NCBI RefSeq assembly: GCF_003330765.1
Contig: NZ_CP024902.1
Coordinates: 1,240,001 to 1,304,000, forward strand
DNA length: 64,000 nt
Reading direction: 5' to 3'
Source of the DNA: Burkholderia pyrrocinia
GTDB taxonomy: Bacteria > Pseudomonadota > Gammaproteobacteria > Burkholderiales > Burkholderiaceae
In this document: in pieces, positions 45,497-55,900 of the stretch
How positions within the stretch are numbered: position 1 is the stretch's first letter
Layout of the letters: the number at the start of each line of letters is the position of its first letter
The notes under the pieces: model-generated
What the model saw: the letters and a program-made list of their open reading frames with translations, nothing else
Databases searched by the model: none
Told to the model about the DNA's origin: nothing
Position numbers and translations under genes: made by a program

Positions 45497-47185
45497 TCAG
45501 GCTCCGATCTTGTGGCGGGTGCGGGCGAGCAGGATCACGGGCACGAGCCCGGCCAGCACGATCGCGAGCGCGGCGACCGCGCCTTCCTCGTAGGTGCCGC
45601 GCGCGGCTTCCGCATACAGCCAGGTCGCGAGCGTGTCGAAGTTCAGCGGACGCAGCAGCAGCGTCGCCGGCAATTCCTTCATCGCGTCGACGAACACCAG
45701 CAGCGCGCTGGTCGTGAGCGCGGGCCGCAGCAGCGGCAGGTGCACGCGGCGCAGCGTCCCGCCGGCCGTTTCGCCGAGCGAGCGCGCCGCCTGTTCGAGC
45801 GACGGCGGAATGCGCGCGAGGCCGGCCTCGATGCTGCCGGCCGGGATCGCGAGAAAGCGCACGGTATAGGCGATCACGAGCGCGGCCGCCGAACCCATCA
45901 GCAGCAAGCCGTCACGGCCTAGCGCCGCGCCGAACAGCCGGTCGGCCGCCGCGAACGGGATCAGCAGGCCGATCGCGAGCACGGTGCCCGGCACCGCATA
46001 ACCGAGGCTCGCGATCCGTGCACACACGCGGGCAGGGCCCGCGCGGGCGCTGTCGCGTTGCGCGCGCGCGGCCCATGCGACGACGAGCCCGCACGCGAGC
46101 GTCGCGACGGTGGCGGCGGTGGCGATCGTCAGCGTGTTCGCGAGCCCCGTCATCAGCTGGGCGGACACGCCGCCGACGAGATGCAGCCGCTTGCCGGTCT
46201 CGACCGCGAGGTACGCGGCCGGCGCGCCGAAGCCGAGCAGCACGGGCAGCCAGCCGAGCACGGCGGCGCTCGACGCGGCGGCACCGGTCAGGCGGCGCGG
46301 CGCGATCGGCCGCATGCGCCGGCCATGCGCGTAGCGCTGGCGGCGGCGCCCGTAGCGTTCGAGCACGATCATGCCGACGACGATCGCGAGCATCGCGAGC
46401 GCGATCTGTGCGGCGCCGGCGAGATCGGAACGCGTGATCCACGTCGTATAGACGGACACGGTCAGCGTTTGCACGCCGAGGAATTCCGACGCACCGATGT
46501 CGTTCAGCGTTTCGAGCAGCGCGAGGCTCACGCCGACGGCGATCGCGGGCCGCGCGAGCGGTACGACGACGCGCCAGAACGTCGCGACGCGTCCCGCGCC
46601 GAGCGTGCGCGCGGCTTCGAGCAGGCTCGCGGACTGCGTGACGAACATCGCGCGCGTGCTCAGGTACACATACGGATACAGCACGAAGCCGAGCACGAAG
46701 ATCGCGCCGGGCAGCGAGCGCAGGTCGGGCAGGCGGAACTGGCGCGGGCTGTCGAAGCCGAGCAGCCAGCGGATCGCGCCCTGGACGGGGCCGATCGGGT
46801 GCAGCAGGTCGAGATACGCGAACGCGACGATGTAGGTGGGGACCGCGAGCGGCAGCAGCAGCGCCCACGTTAGCATCCTGCGGCCGGGAAAATCGTACGC
46901 GGTGACGAGCCACGCGCAGCCCGTGCCGACGACCGACACGATCGCGCCGACGCCCGCGAGCAGCAGCAGCGTATTGACGAGCGCCTGCGGCAGCACGAAT
47001 TCGGCGAGATGGCGCCAGTGCGCGAGATCGGCGCCAACCGCGGCGGCCACGAGTACCGCGAGCGGCGCCGCGACCGCCGCGGCGATCGCCAGCGCCGCGA
47101 TCAGCCACAGGCTGCCCGCGCGCGGCCGCAGGCGCGGCCGACATGGCTGGCGGCGCGCGCCGGCGAACGATGCGTCAGTTGTCAA
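45497..47185 (-). CDS. fbpB: Ferric iron ABC transporter permease, FbpB type (fused)
   Basis: The 562-residue protein has 12 membrane segments in two homologous halves, each with an EAA-type loop (EAARTLGAGRVATFWRVVVPLARPA and EQAARSLGETAGGTLRRVHLPLLRPA). This double permease is normal for FbpB. The start codon is TTG 47185, 11 bases inside the end of fbpA, with AAGGTCGG before it; there is no closer ATG. Confidence 0.88.
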   Translation of the reverse strand: MTTDASFAGARRQPCRPRLRPRAGSLWLIAALAIAAAVAAPLAVLVAAAVGADLAHWRHLAEFVLPQALVNTLLLLAGVGAIVSVVGTGCAWLVTAYDFPGRRMLTWALLLPLAVPTYIVAFAYLDLLHPIGPVQGAIRWLLGFDSPRQFRLPDLRSLPGAIFVLGFVLYPYVYLSTRAMFVTQSASLLEAARTLGAGRVATFWRVVVPLARPAIAVGVSLALLETLNDIGASEFLGVQTLTVSVYTTWITRSDLAGAAQIALAMLAIVVGMIVLERYGRRRQRYAHGRRMRPIAPRRLTGAAASSAAVLGWLPVLLGFGAPAAYLAVETGKRLHLVGGVSAQLMTGLANTLTIATAATVATLACGLVVAWAARAQRDSARAGPARVCARIASLGYAVPGTVLAIGLLIPFAAADRLFGAALGRDGLLLMGSAAALVIAYTVRFLAIPAGSIEAGLARIPPSLEQAARSLGETAGGTLRRVHLPLLRPALTTSALLVFVDAMKELPATLLLRPLNFDTLATWLYAEAARGTYEEGAVAALAIVLAGLVPVILLARTRHKIGA

Positions 47186-48218
47186 AACCGACCTTGTCGA
47201 CGAGCTGGCTCGCCTGCTTGCGATGCTTCGCGATGTCCGTCATCGGCAGCGGATCGACCTTCAGCGCGCCGAAGCTTGCGATCACCGGGTCGAGCTTCAC
47301 GTTCGCGCGCACCGGGTATTCGTAGTTCGCCTGCGCATACAGCGCCTGCGCTTCCGGCGACACGAGGTATTCGAGCAGTTTCACCGCGTTGGCCTTGTGC
47401 GGCGCGTGCTTCGCAACCGTCGCGCCGCTGATGTTCACGTGTGTGCCGCCGCTCTTCGCATTCGCGAACGTCGGCCGCACGACCTTGATCGCGTCGCCCC
47501 ACTTGCGCGCATCGCTGCCCGGCTCCGCGTTCTTCATGTGACCCACGTAGTATGCGTTCGCGAGGCCGACGTCGCAGATGCCGCCGAGGATGTCGCGCGC
47601 GACGTCGCGGTCGCCGCCCGTCGCCTTGCGCGCGAGGTTCGCCTTCACGCCGCGCAGCCATTTCTCGGTCGCGGCTTCGCCGTCGTGCGCGATCATCGCC
47701 GCGACGAGCGCGGTGTTGTACGGATGCTGTCCCGAGCGGATGCAGACCTTGCCTTTCCATTTCGGATCGGCGAGATCTTCGTAGCGGAACGTGTCGACCT
47801 TCAGGTCCTTTTCGACGTACAGCACGCGGTCGCGCAGCGACAGCGCGTACCAGTCGCCGTTCGCGCCTCGCAGGTTCGCGGGAATCGCGTCGTCGAGCGC
47901 CTTCGAGCGCACCGGCTGCGTGACGCCGCCATCGACGAGATCGAGCAGGTTGCCGACGTCGACCGTCATCAGCACGTCGGCCGGCGACTGCGCGCCTTCC
48001 GCCTTCACGCGCTCGAGCAGGCCGTCCTTCACGAACACCGTGTTGACCTTGACGCCGCTCTGCTTCGTGAACGCGTCGATGAGCGGCTGGATCAGCTTCG
48101 GCTCGCGGGTGGTGTACAGGCTCACTTCCTCGGCCGCATGGGCAAGCGGCGCGAATGCGGCCGCGGCAAGGACGAGGGCGCCGGTGAGCGGCAGCAGGCG
48201 GGTGCGCGGATTCGACAT
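47175..48218 (-). CDS. fbpA: Periplasmic ferric iron-binding protein, FbpA type
   Basis: The 347-residue binding protein has a signal peptide (to about residue 28, AHAAEEV) and the mature start VSLYTTREPKLIQPLIDAFTKQSGVKVNTVF. The NAYYVGH stretch (about 233-239) has the tandem tyrosines that hold Fe(III) in this family. ATG 48218 has GGAG upstream. It leads fbpABC and lies 107 bases after a Fur-box-like site. Confidence 0.9.
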   Translation of the reverse strand: MSNPRTRLLPLTGALVLAAAAFAPLAHAAEEVSLYTTREPKLIQPLIDAFTKQSGVKVNTVFVKDGLLERVKAEGAQSPADVLMTVDVGNLLDLVDGGVTQPVRSKALDDAIPANLRGANGDWYALSLRDRVLYVEKDLKVDTFRYEDLADPKWKGKVCIRSGQHPYNTALVAAMIAHDGEAATEKWLRGVKANLARKATGGDRDVARDILGGICDVGLANAYYVGHMKNAEPGSDARKWGDAIKVVRPTFANAKSGGTHVNISGATVAKHAPHKANAVKLLEYLVSPEAQALYAQANYEYPVRANVKLDPVIASFGALKVDPLPMTDIAKHRKQASQLVDKVGFDN

Positions 48219-48324
48219 GAAGACTCCGGTGGGGCAGGTGGGCGAGGGGGTGTTCCGGGGCGCGCCTGCCCCCCGAGCGATCCGGAACATTACAAAACGA
48301 AAGACTTCGGATTCTAGATCGAAA

Positions 48325-48339
48325 TGGGAACGATTATCA
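48325..48339 (-). promoter_or_regulatory. Fur-box-like site before fbpA
   Basis: The minus strand reads TGATAATCGTTCCCA, agreeing with the palindromic Fur core TGATAATCATTATCA at 12 of 15 positions; the left half is perfect. Iron-dependent repression of fbpABC is expected. It also lies between fbpA and the divergent 53-residue gene. Confidence 0.6.
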
Positions 48340-48460
48340 AATGAAAGCTTGCGGCAAGCGACCGGGAAGGCGGGGAAGGGGATCGGAAACGGGGCGTCGC
48401 AGCGGGGGCGCAAGCGCGTAGAATGCCCGCTTCGATGAATTTGACGGAGACGCACCGACC

Positions 48461-48622
48461 ATGAACGATCAGCGCAAGAAGAATCCTGTCCGCAACGTGA
48501 GCATCCTGATCGTCGTGGCCGTGCTGCTCGTGATCGGGACGATCCTGTACAACGCGATTTCGCAGAAGCGCGCGTACGACGAGGCCCATCCGGCCGAGGC
48601 CGCGAGCGCGGCATCGCACTGA
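48461..48622 (+). CDS. 53-residue single-pass membrane protein, unknown
   Basis: The product has a basic start (MNDQRKKNPVRN), one membrane helix (about 13-30, VSILIVVAVLLVIGTILY) and a polar Ala/Glu-rich end. GGAGA at 48446-48450 is spaced for ATG 48461, and codon use fits the genome. It is divergent from fbpA across the region with the Fur-box-like site. No family is recognised. Confidence 0.7.
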   Translation: MNDQRKKNPVRNVSILIVVAVLLVIGTILYNAISQKRAYDEAHPAEAASAASH

Positions 48623-48629
48623 CGTGCCG

Positions 48630-48655
48630 GTGCGCGGCCCGGTCGGGCCGCGCAC
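48630..48655. terminator. Strong hairpin after the 53-residue gene
   Basis: GTGCGCGGCCC, GGTC and GGGCCGCGCAC form a perfect 11-bp stem seven bases after the stop. There is no T-run. It may stop transcription from both sides, since the facing permease gene ends at 48770. Confidence 0.5.
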
Positions 48656-48769
48656 GTCGTGCATGCGGAGGGCGGGAGCCCGCGGCTTCCGGCGCGGCAG
48701 GCGCCGCGCAGAGCCGGGAAAGAAGCGGGCGCCGAAGCCGGCGCGCCGCGTAGGCAGGTCAGTCGTGCG

Positions 48770-50137
48770 TCAACGTGACGCAGGTGCGAACTTCGGGCGG
48801 ATCCGTGCGTAGAACACGACCGCGAGCAGCGCGAGCCAGGCCGCGCCGACATACAGCGCGACGCGCGTATCGTCGAACCAGCCGAGCATCACGATCACGA
48901 AACCCATGAACGCGATCGTCAGTGCCGGCGCGACCGGCCACAGCGGCACCTTGAACTTCAGCGCCGCGACTTCGGCGCTCGACAGGCGGCGGCGCATCGC
49001 GACCTGCGACAGCAGGATCATCAGCCATACCCACACGGTCGCGAACGTCGCGATTGCGGCGACCACCAGGAACACGTCCTTCGGCATCAGGTAGTTGAGC
49101 ACCACGCCGACCAGCAGCGCGCCCGCCATCACGAGCACGGTGACCCACGGCACGCCGTGCCGCGACGTCGTCATCAGCACGCGCGGCGCCTGGCCTTGTC
49201 GCGCCATCCCGAACATCATCCGGCCCGCGCCGAAGATGTCGCTGTTGATCGCCGAGATCGCCGCGCTGATCACCACCAGGTTGAGGATCGTCGCGGCCGA
49301 CTTCACGCCGAGCGCCGAGAAGATCTGCACGAACGGGCTGCCGTCGCCGCCGACACCCGTCCACGGGCTGATCGACATCAGCACGACCATCGTCAGCACG
49401 TAGAACAGCAGGATGCGCGCGGGCACCGCATTGATCGCGCGCGGAATCACCCGCTCCGGGTCCTTCGCCTCGCCGGCGCTCATCCCGATCACCTCGATCC
49501 CGCCGTACGCGAAGATCACGACCGACAGCGACGCGATCAGCCCGCCGATGCCGTTCGGCAGGAAGCCGCCGTGGTTCCACAGGTTCGCGAACGTCGGCAC
49601 GTCGGCCGAATGGCCGAAGTGCATGCCGGTCACCAGAATTGCAACGCCGCCGCCGATCATCGCGACGATCGCGCCGACCTTGATGATCGACAGCCAGAAC
49701 TCGAGCTCGCCGAACACCTTCACGTGGCACAGGTTCAGCCCGCAGATGATCGCGACGACCCCGAGCACCCAGATCCATTGCGGGACATCCGGAAACCAGA
49801 AGCCCATGTAGATGCCGAACGCGGTGATGTCGGCGATCGCGACGATCACCATTTCGAGCGTGTAGGTCCAGCCAGTGACGAATCCCGCGAACGGGCCGAG
49901 GTTCTCGGTCGCGTAGTGGCCGAACGAGCCGGCGACGGGTTCGCGCACGGCCATCTCGCCGAGCGCGCGCATCACCATGTAGACGGCCATGCCGCCGAGG
50001 ATGTACGCCAGGATCACGGCCGGGCCCGCGAGCTGGATCGCGGACGCCGAACCGTAGAACAGGCCCGTGCCGATCGCCGAACCCAGCGCGAGAAAGCGGA
50101 TGTGCCGCGCGCTCAGGTGGCGCTGCAAGTTTTTCAT
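48770..50137 (-). CDS. Amino acid permease (APC family, proline/GABA type)
   Basis: The 455-residue protein has 12 membrane segments and the APC pattern: [31 protein letters not shown] at the start, [29 protein letters not shown], and [31 protein letters not shown]. These are typical of the ProY/GabP/AroP group of amino acid:proton symporters. ATG 50137 with GGAG upstream is preferred over 50197 because it fits the family start. An 18-bp palindrome lies 59 bases before it. The exact amino acid is unknown. Confidence 0.88.
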   Translation of the reverse strand: MKNLQRHLSARHIRFLALGSAIGTGLFYGSASAIQLAGPAVILAYILGGMAVYMVMRALGEMAVREPVAGSFGHYATENLGPFAGFVTGWTYTLEMVIVAIADITAFGIYMGFWFPDVPQWIWVLGVVAIICGLNLCHVKVFGELEFWLSIIKVGAIVAMIGGGVAILVTGMHFGHSADVPTFANLWNHGGFLPNGIGGLIASLSVVIFAYGGIEVIGMSAGEAKDPERVIPRAINAVPARILLFYVLTMVVLMSISPWTGVGGDGSPFVQIFSALGVKSAATILNLVVISAAISAINSDIFGAGRMMFGMARQGQAPRVLMTTSRHGVPWVTVLVMAGALLVGVVLNYLMPKDVFLVVAAIATFATVWVWLMILLSQVAMRRRLSSAEVAALKFKVPLWPVAPALTIAFMGFVIVMLGWFDDTRVALYVGAAWLALLAVVFYARIRPKFAPASR

Positions 50138-50195
50138 CGAGTCTCCGATATCGTTATGCGACGGACCGGGCGAGCGGGACCGGTCCGATTGGCTC

Positions 50196-50213
50196 AAGTT
50201 GTATATACAACTT
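50196..50213. promoter_or_regulatory. Perfect 18-bp palindrome before the permease gene
   Basis: AAGTTGTATATACAACTT is a perfect palindrome in an AT-rich patch 59 bases before the permease ATG. The TTGTATATACAA core is of the kind bound by GntR-family repressors. No such regulator is encoded nearby, so the binding protein is open. Confidence 0.6.
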
Positions 50214-50374
50214 AAATGTGAACGAATGATAACAAGCCGGGACGGGTGACCGGAATCGGGTATTCCCTGACTGGCGCGACGGGTGAAATAGGGGGTGGGG
50301 CGGTCGCGCGACGTGCGGGCGGGCCGCGCGGAGCGAGTGGGTCATGCTTCGGGAGATCGCTGAATCGGGGCGCG

Positions 50375-50413
50375 CCGGTGGCCGGTCCGCAGCGTGCGCG
50401 GGCCGGCCACCGG
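50375..50413. terminator. Long hairpin after the FUSC-family gene
   Basis: CCGGTGGCCGGTCCGC pairs with GCGGGCCGGCCACCGG (one mismatch) 16 bases beyond the stop at 50429 on the minus strand. No T-run is present. Confidence 0.45.
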
Positions 50414-50428
50414 CGGGGAAAATCGGGG

Positions 50429-52720
50429 TCAGCCGGGCAGGCGAATCACGCTTGCGTCCTTGCGGATCAGCAGCGACGACGCGAGCATCTGCTTGCACTG
50501 GTGCGCGAGCACCTTCAGGTCATGCGTGAGCTCGGCGCCCACCGCATCGGATTTTTCCGCGGACACGACCATCGCGTCGAGGTCGCGCGTGATTTGCTTC
50601 GACGCGTCGAGCTGATCGGCGGGCGGCGGCTCGCCGGCCTCGGCCTTCTCGAGATTGTCGAGCACGGCGGCGAGCCCGCGCTGCAGCGCGTCGTCGTGGA
50701 CGAGGGCGCCGTCGGCCGCGCACGCGCTGCGGATCAGCGGCGCGGCGGCCGTGATCTGCGCGCCGAGCACGTGCGTCTGCACGAGCAGGTCGTTCAGCTC
50801 GGGCACGAAGCGCTGGTGCGCCTTCGGCTCGATCATCATCCGCTGGAACGCCTGCCCGAGGTTCGCGAACGCGATGTTCACGTCCTTGCGCGCGAGCCGG
50901 TAGCGGTAGTCGTCGTCGAGGCTGGCGGCAGGCGTCTCGATCGCGGCGGCTACGCCCGCGACGACGGCCGCGCCGTCAGCAACTGGCACGGGTGGCGGCG
51001 ACATGCCGCGCCCGGCGCGCCATACGGCCTCGAAATACTTGCGGCTCGCCGTGAGCATGTCGGCGACCTGCTTGCCCATCAGCCGGTATTCCCAGTACGG
51101 GAACAGCCGGCTCGCGGCGATCGCGATCATGCAGCCGACCACGGTGTCGATCGCGCGCTCGCCGATGATCCGCATGCTGCCCGGCGCGAGCAGGTGGAAC
51201 ATCAGCAGCACGTACGACGACGTGAACACGACGCTCGCTGCATAGTTGAACAGCAGCAGGCTGTAGCTCATCACCATCGACCCGAACATGATCGCGATCA
51301 GCAGGTGCGGCTCCTTCACCGTATAGATCAGTGCGATGCTGGCCGCGCAGCCGATCAGCGTGCCGATGATCCGCTGCGCGTTGCGCTGCTTGGTCAGCGA
51401 GTAGCCGGGCTTCAGGATGATGATGGTCGTCATCACGATCCAGTACGCGTTCGTGAGCGGCAGCAACCGGCCGAGCCAGAAGCCGATCGCCACCGCGATC
51501 GTCACGCGCAGCGCATGGCGGAAGCTCGGCGAGCGCATGTTCAGGTTCGAGAAGATCAGCAGCGGCGACATCCGGCGGCGCTGCAGGAAGCGCGTGAGCG
51601 CCTTGTCGATCTTCAGTTCGGTTTGCTGCGGGTCGGCGCGGCCGGACAGGTTGCGCCGCATCCGGTCGATCAGGCGCGTGGCGCTCCAGATCCGCCTGAA
51701 GGTGGCCAGCACGGCCGCGTATGCTTCCGCGTTGGTGGCCGCGAAGTTCTTCTTGCGCATCAGCTCGATCTCGTACTCGATCGCGCGCAGTTCGGCCTTG
51801 ACGCTGACGTGCGAATGCGGCGCGCGGTTCTCGAGCACCGCGAGGCCGATCTCCTCGAGATCGGCGGCCGCCTTGCGGATCAGGTCGCGGTAGAAAATGA
51901 TGAGATCCGAGCCGCCGAACGTGTTGCGCACCAGCGGGTAATCGGTGTGCGCGCCGACGAACAGCTCGTGCAGGTCGACGCTGTTGATGAACAGGTTGTA
52001 CATCGTCGTGCGGCCGGGATCGAGCTTGCCGCGCCGCAGCTTCGGCAGGTTGCGCAGCACGATGTCGCGCGCGGTTTCCTGCGTCTCGACCGCGGTGATC
52101 TGCTTCGCGACGAGATTGCGGTAGCACTCGTCGAGATCGGCGTCGAGATCGTAGAACTGCGCGCGCGCGAGCAGGTAGTCGGCGCACGCGAACAGGCTCT
52201 CGGCAAGCGCTTGCTGCTCGATCCGGCGCGCCTGCCATTGCGACACGAGCGTGGCCCAGTACGTATACCAGAGGCCGCCCGCGAGAATCCAGCCGGCGTT
52301 GATGAACGCCTGCAGCGGCGTGAATTTCTCCTCGAGCGTCATCACCATCATGAACAGCGTCGCGAAGCTGATCTGCGGCCAGCGGTTGCCGTAGACGACG
52401 ATCAGCGACAGCACGAACGTGAGCGGCACGATCGTGAGCCACAGCGCGAAGATGTTCGGTGTCGCGAGGCCGGTCGCGAGCGCGGCCAGAAAGCCGATCA
52501 CGCTGCACGCGAGCATTTCGTTGTGCTTGTACTTGAGCGGGCCCGGCATGTCGACGACGCATGCGCCGAGCGCGCCCGTCGAGATCGTGAAGCCGAGCTC
52601 CCGGTTGTGAAACACGATCAGGCACAGCACGGCCGGCAGCGAGACGCCGACCGCGATCCGCAGGCCGCCGAAAAAGTACTGGCTGTAGAAAAACTTTCTG
52701 ATTTCGACCGAATAGCGCAT
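50429..52720 (-). CDS. FUSC/YccS-family inner-membrane protein
   Basis: The 763-residue protein has two sets of membrane segments (about 20-165 and 415-560), each followed by a long cytoplasmic helical region. This is the layout of FUSC/YccS/AaeB-like proteins, which include aromatic acid exporters. Typical segments are GFTISTGALGACVVDMPGP, TLIGCAASIALIY and WEYRLMGKQVADMLTASRKYFEAVW. ATG 52720 was chosen because MRYSVEIRKFFYS gives a natural start before TM1. It is divergent from recC over 182 bases, which hold the promoters of both. The substrate is unknown. Confidence 0.82.
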   Translation of the reverse strand: MRYSVEIRKFFYSQYFFGGLRIAVGVSLPAVLCLIVFHNRELGFTISTGALGACVVDMPGPLKYKHNEMLACSVIGFLAALATGLATPNIFALWLTIVPLTFVLSLIVVYGNRWPQISFATLFMMVMTLEEKFTPLQAFINAGWILAGGLWYTYWATLVSQWQARRIEQQALAESLFACADYLLARAQFYDLDADLDECYRNLVAKQITAVETQETARDIVLRNLPKLRRGKLDPGRTTMYNLFINSVDLHELFVGAHTDYPLVRNTFGGSDLIIFYRDLIRKAAADLEEIGLAVLENRAPHSHVSVKAELRAIEYEIELMRKKNFAATNAEAYAAVLATFRRIWSATRLIDRMRRNLSGRADPQQTELKIDKALTRFLQRRRMSPLLIFSNLNMRSPSFRHALRVTIAVAIGFWLGRLLPLTNAYWIVMTTIIILKPGYSLTKQRNAQRIIGTLIGCAASIALIYTVKEPHLLIAIMFGSMVMSYSLLLFNYAASVVFTSSYVLLMFHLLAPGSMRIIGERAIDTVVGCMIAIAASRLFPYWEYRLMGKQVADMLTASRKYFEAVWRAGRGMSPPPVPVADGAAVVAGVAAAIETPAASLDDDYRYRLARKDVNIAFANLGQAFQRMMIEPKAHQRFVPELNDLLVQTHVLGAQITAAAPLIRSACAADGALVHDDALQRGLAAVLDNLEKAEAGEPPPADQLDASKQITRDLDAMVVSAEKSDAVGAELTHDLKVLAHQCKQMLASSLLIRKDASVIRLPG

Positions 52721-52902
52721 CGATGGGCTGAATGGCAGACGAAGAGGCCCGGGGGCGGCGTATTGACTGGCGACGAGTCTATCGTATTTCGCTCTCCGCA
52801 AAACCTGGCTTTCCGGACGATGCTCGCGGCGGCGGTCCATTTGCTATCCTTGGTGATCCTGTTCGCCCGGCCCGGCCGGCGCGAGGTTCCGACACCTGCT
52901 TC

Positions 52903-55900
52903 ATGCTCCATCTCTTCTATTCGAATCGTCACGAAACGCTGGCCGACGCGCTGCTCGAGGATCTGGCCGCGTTCCCTGCCCGCAACGGCCCGTGGGCGCC
53001 GCAACAGGTCATCGTGCCGAGCGCGGCGCTGCGCCGCCGTCTCGAGCTCGACATCGCTGCGCGCAACGGCGTGTGTGCGAACGTCGAGTTCACGTATCTC
53101 GCGCAATGGCTGTGGGCGCAGATCGGCCGCGTGCTGACGGTGCCCGCGCGTTCGCCGTTCGCACCCGATCGCCTCGTGTGGCGCTGCTACCGGCTGTTCG
53201 CGCAGGCGGCCGACGGCGCGCCGTGGCTCGCGTCGCCGCGGCTTGCCGCGTATCTGTCCGCGTCCGACGACGCGATGCGCTACGAGCTCGCGCACCGCGT
53301 CGCGGCCGTGCTCGATCATTACCTGACCTATCGCCCCGAATGGCTGGCCGCATGGCAGGCTGGCGAGTCCGTGCTCGCGGGCGACGGCGCGCCGCGCGGA
53401 ATCAGCGACGCCGCGCGCGACGACGAGCGCTGGCAGGCCGCGCTGTGGCGCGCGCTGCTCGCCGAACTGAGCGACAGCGGCACGCCGCCCGCGCACCGTT
53501 TCCTGATCGAGGCGCGCCATCTCGATCCTGAGGCGGTCGTGCGCGCAGACTGGCCGGAATCGGTCAGCGTGTTCGCGCTGCCGACGATGCCGCCGCTGCA
53601 CATCGCGCTGTTGCGCGAGCTGTCGCGCTGGATCGACGTGCGCGTCTATGCGCTGAACCCGTGCCGCGAATTCTGGTTCGATATCGTGACCGCCGCGCAT
53701 GCCGAGGCGCTCGACGCGGCCGGGCGGCTCGACTACCAGGAAGTCGGCCATCCGCTGCTCGCCGAATGGGGCAGGCAGACGCAGGCGCAACTTCACATGC
53801 TGCACGAACTGACTGAAAGCGCCGCATCGGGCGATGCGTCGCGTTTCGTCGAGAATCCCGCGCCGACCTGGCTCGCGCGCGTGCAGAACGCGATCCTCGA
53901 ACTGCAGCCGGAGGCCGAAGCCTGCGACCCGCCGGCCGAGCGCGGGATCGAGGTGCACGTGTGCCACAGCCTCGCGCGCCAGCTCGAGGTGCTGCACGAC
54001 CGGCTGCTCGCGTGGTTCGACGCCGACGCGAGCCTGCAGCCGTCCGACGTGCTCGTCGCGGTGGCCGACCTCGCGGCGGCCGGGCCGCTGATCGACGCCG
54101 TGTTCGGCACGGCCGGCGCCGGCGGCGCGCGCGTGCCTTACCGGATCACTGGCCTGCCGCCGTCGCAGGCGAACCCGGTCGCGCGCGTGCTGCTCGACTG
54201 GCTCGCGCTGCCGGAGCGGCAGGTCGGCGCGCCGGAGCTGGTCGAATGGCTGCGCGTCGACGCGGTGGCTGCGCGCTACGGCATCGATGCGGCCGCGCTC
54301 GAGACGGTGCAGACCTGGCTCGCGGCCGCCGGCGCGCGGCGCGGGCTGTCGCCGCTCGCGAGCGGCGACGCGGCCGTGCCTGCGCTGCGCCATACGTTCT
54401 CCGATGCGCTCGCGCGGCTCTTTCTCGGCTATGCGATGCCGGAAGGCGCGGCACCGGTCGGCGCGTGGCTGCCGATCGAGGCGGCCACGGGCAGCGAGGC
54501 CGAACTGCTCGGCCGGCTCGCGCGCTTTACCGACGATCTCGACGGTTTCGCGCGGCGGCTGGCCGAATCGCACACGCCGCGTGGCTGGAGCGAGCTGTTC
54601 GCCGACACGCTCGCGCGTTTCTTCGATTCGGGCGCCGCGTATGCGGACGCGCTCGCGGGCGTGCGCGATGCGCTCGACGCGATGCTGGCCGCGATGACGG
54701 AGGGCGCGCCCGACGAAGCGTTGCCGGCGGCCGTCGTCCGCGCGGGGCTGGCCGCGGCGCTCGACGATCCGGCGCGCGGCGGGGTGCCGTGGGGCGGTGT
54801 CACGTTCTCGTCGCTGACGAGCCTGCGCGGCCTGCCGTACCGTGTCGTCTGCCTGCTCGGGATGGATGACGGCGTGCTGCCGAGCCTCGCACGCGCGGAC
54901 GAATTCGACCTGATGGCCGTGTTGCCGAAGCTCGGCGACCGGCAGCGCCGCGACGACGAGCGCAACCTGTTTCTCGACCTGCTGCTCGCCGCACGCGACC
55001 GATTGCTGATTGCCTACACGGGCCGCAGCATTCGCGACAACGCGCCGTTGCCGCCCGCGGCACTCGTCGACGAACTGCTCGATCATCTCGCACTCGTCAC
55101 GGCCGGCCTCGACGCTGCGCCGGACGCCGTCGATGCCGCGCGGCGCGCGTTCATCGTCGAGCATCCGCTGCAACCGTTCGCGGCCGCGTATTTCCGGCCC
55201 GGCAGCGAACTCGTTTCCTATGACGCCGAGCGCGCGACGCTCGCGTCGCTGCTGGCCGCCGATGCGTCGCGCGACGGGCCGCGCGAGCTGCCGTTCTTCG
55301 CGCAGCCGCTGCCGGCCGAGCCGGTCGAACCCGTCGCGTTCAGCGAATTCGAACGATTCTGGCGGCATCCCGCGCGGGCGTTGTTGCGCGCGCGGCTTGG
55401 CATCGTGCTCGCCGACGCGCAGGCCGAACTGCTCGACACGGAGCCGTTCGCGCTCGACTTCGCCGGCAGCGACGCGCTCGCCGGGCGTGTGCTGCCGCTG
55501 CTGATCGAATCGGGCGACGGGGCCGTGCATGATCATGCGCTGCGCATCGCGGACGCGAGCCCCGAACTGCCGGGCGGCGCAACGGGCGCCGTGTGGCGCG
55601 ACCAGGCGCTCGGCTCGATGACGCAGCTTGCGTCGAACGTGCGCCGCGCGCTGGCCGACGGCATGGAGCGGCGGCCGTTCTCGCTCGTCGTCGTGCCGGC
55701 CTGGCCCGACACGGAGCAGGCGCTGTTCGGCGCCGACGACGCCATGCTGTCGGCCGACGCGGTGAGCGCGCCGCTCGAACTGCACGGCACGCTGAACCGG
55801 CTGACGCCGGCCGGGCAGATCATCTACCGCTATGCGCGGGCGAGTGCGCGCGACTACCTGTCCGCGTGGCTCGCGCATCTCGTCTACTGCGCGGTCGAGC

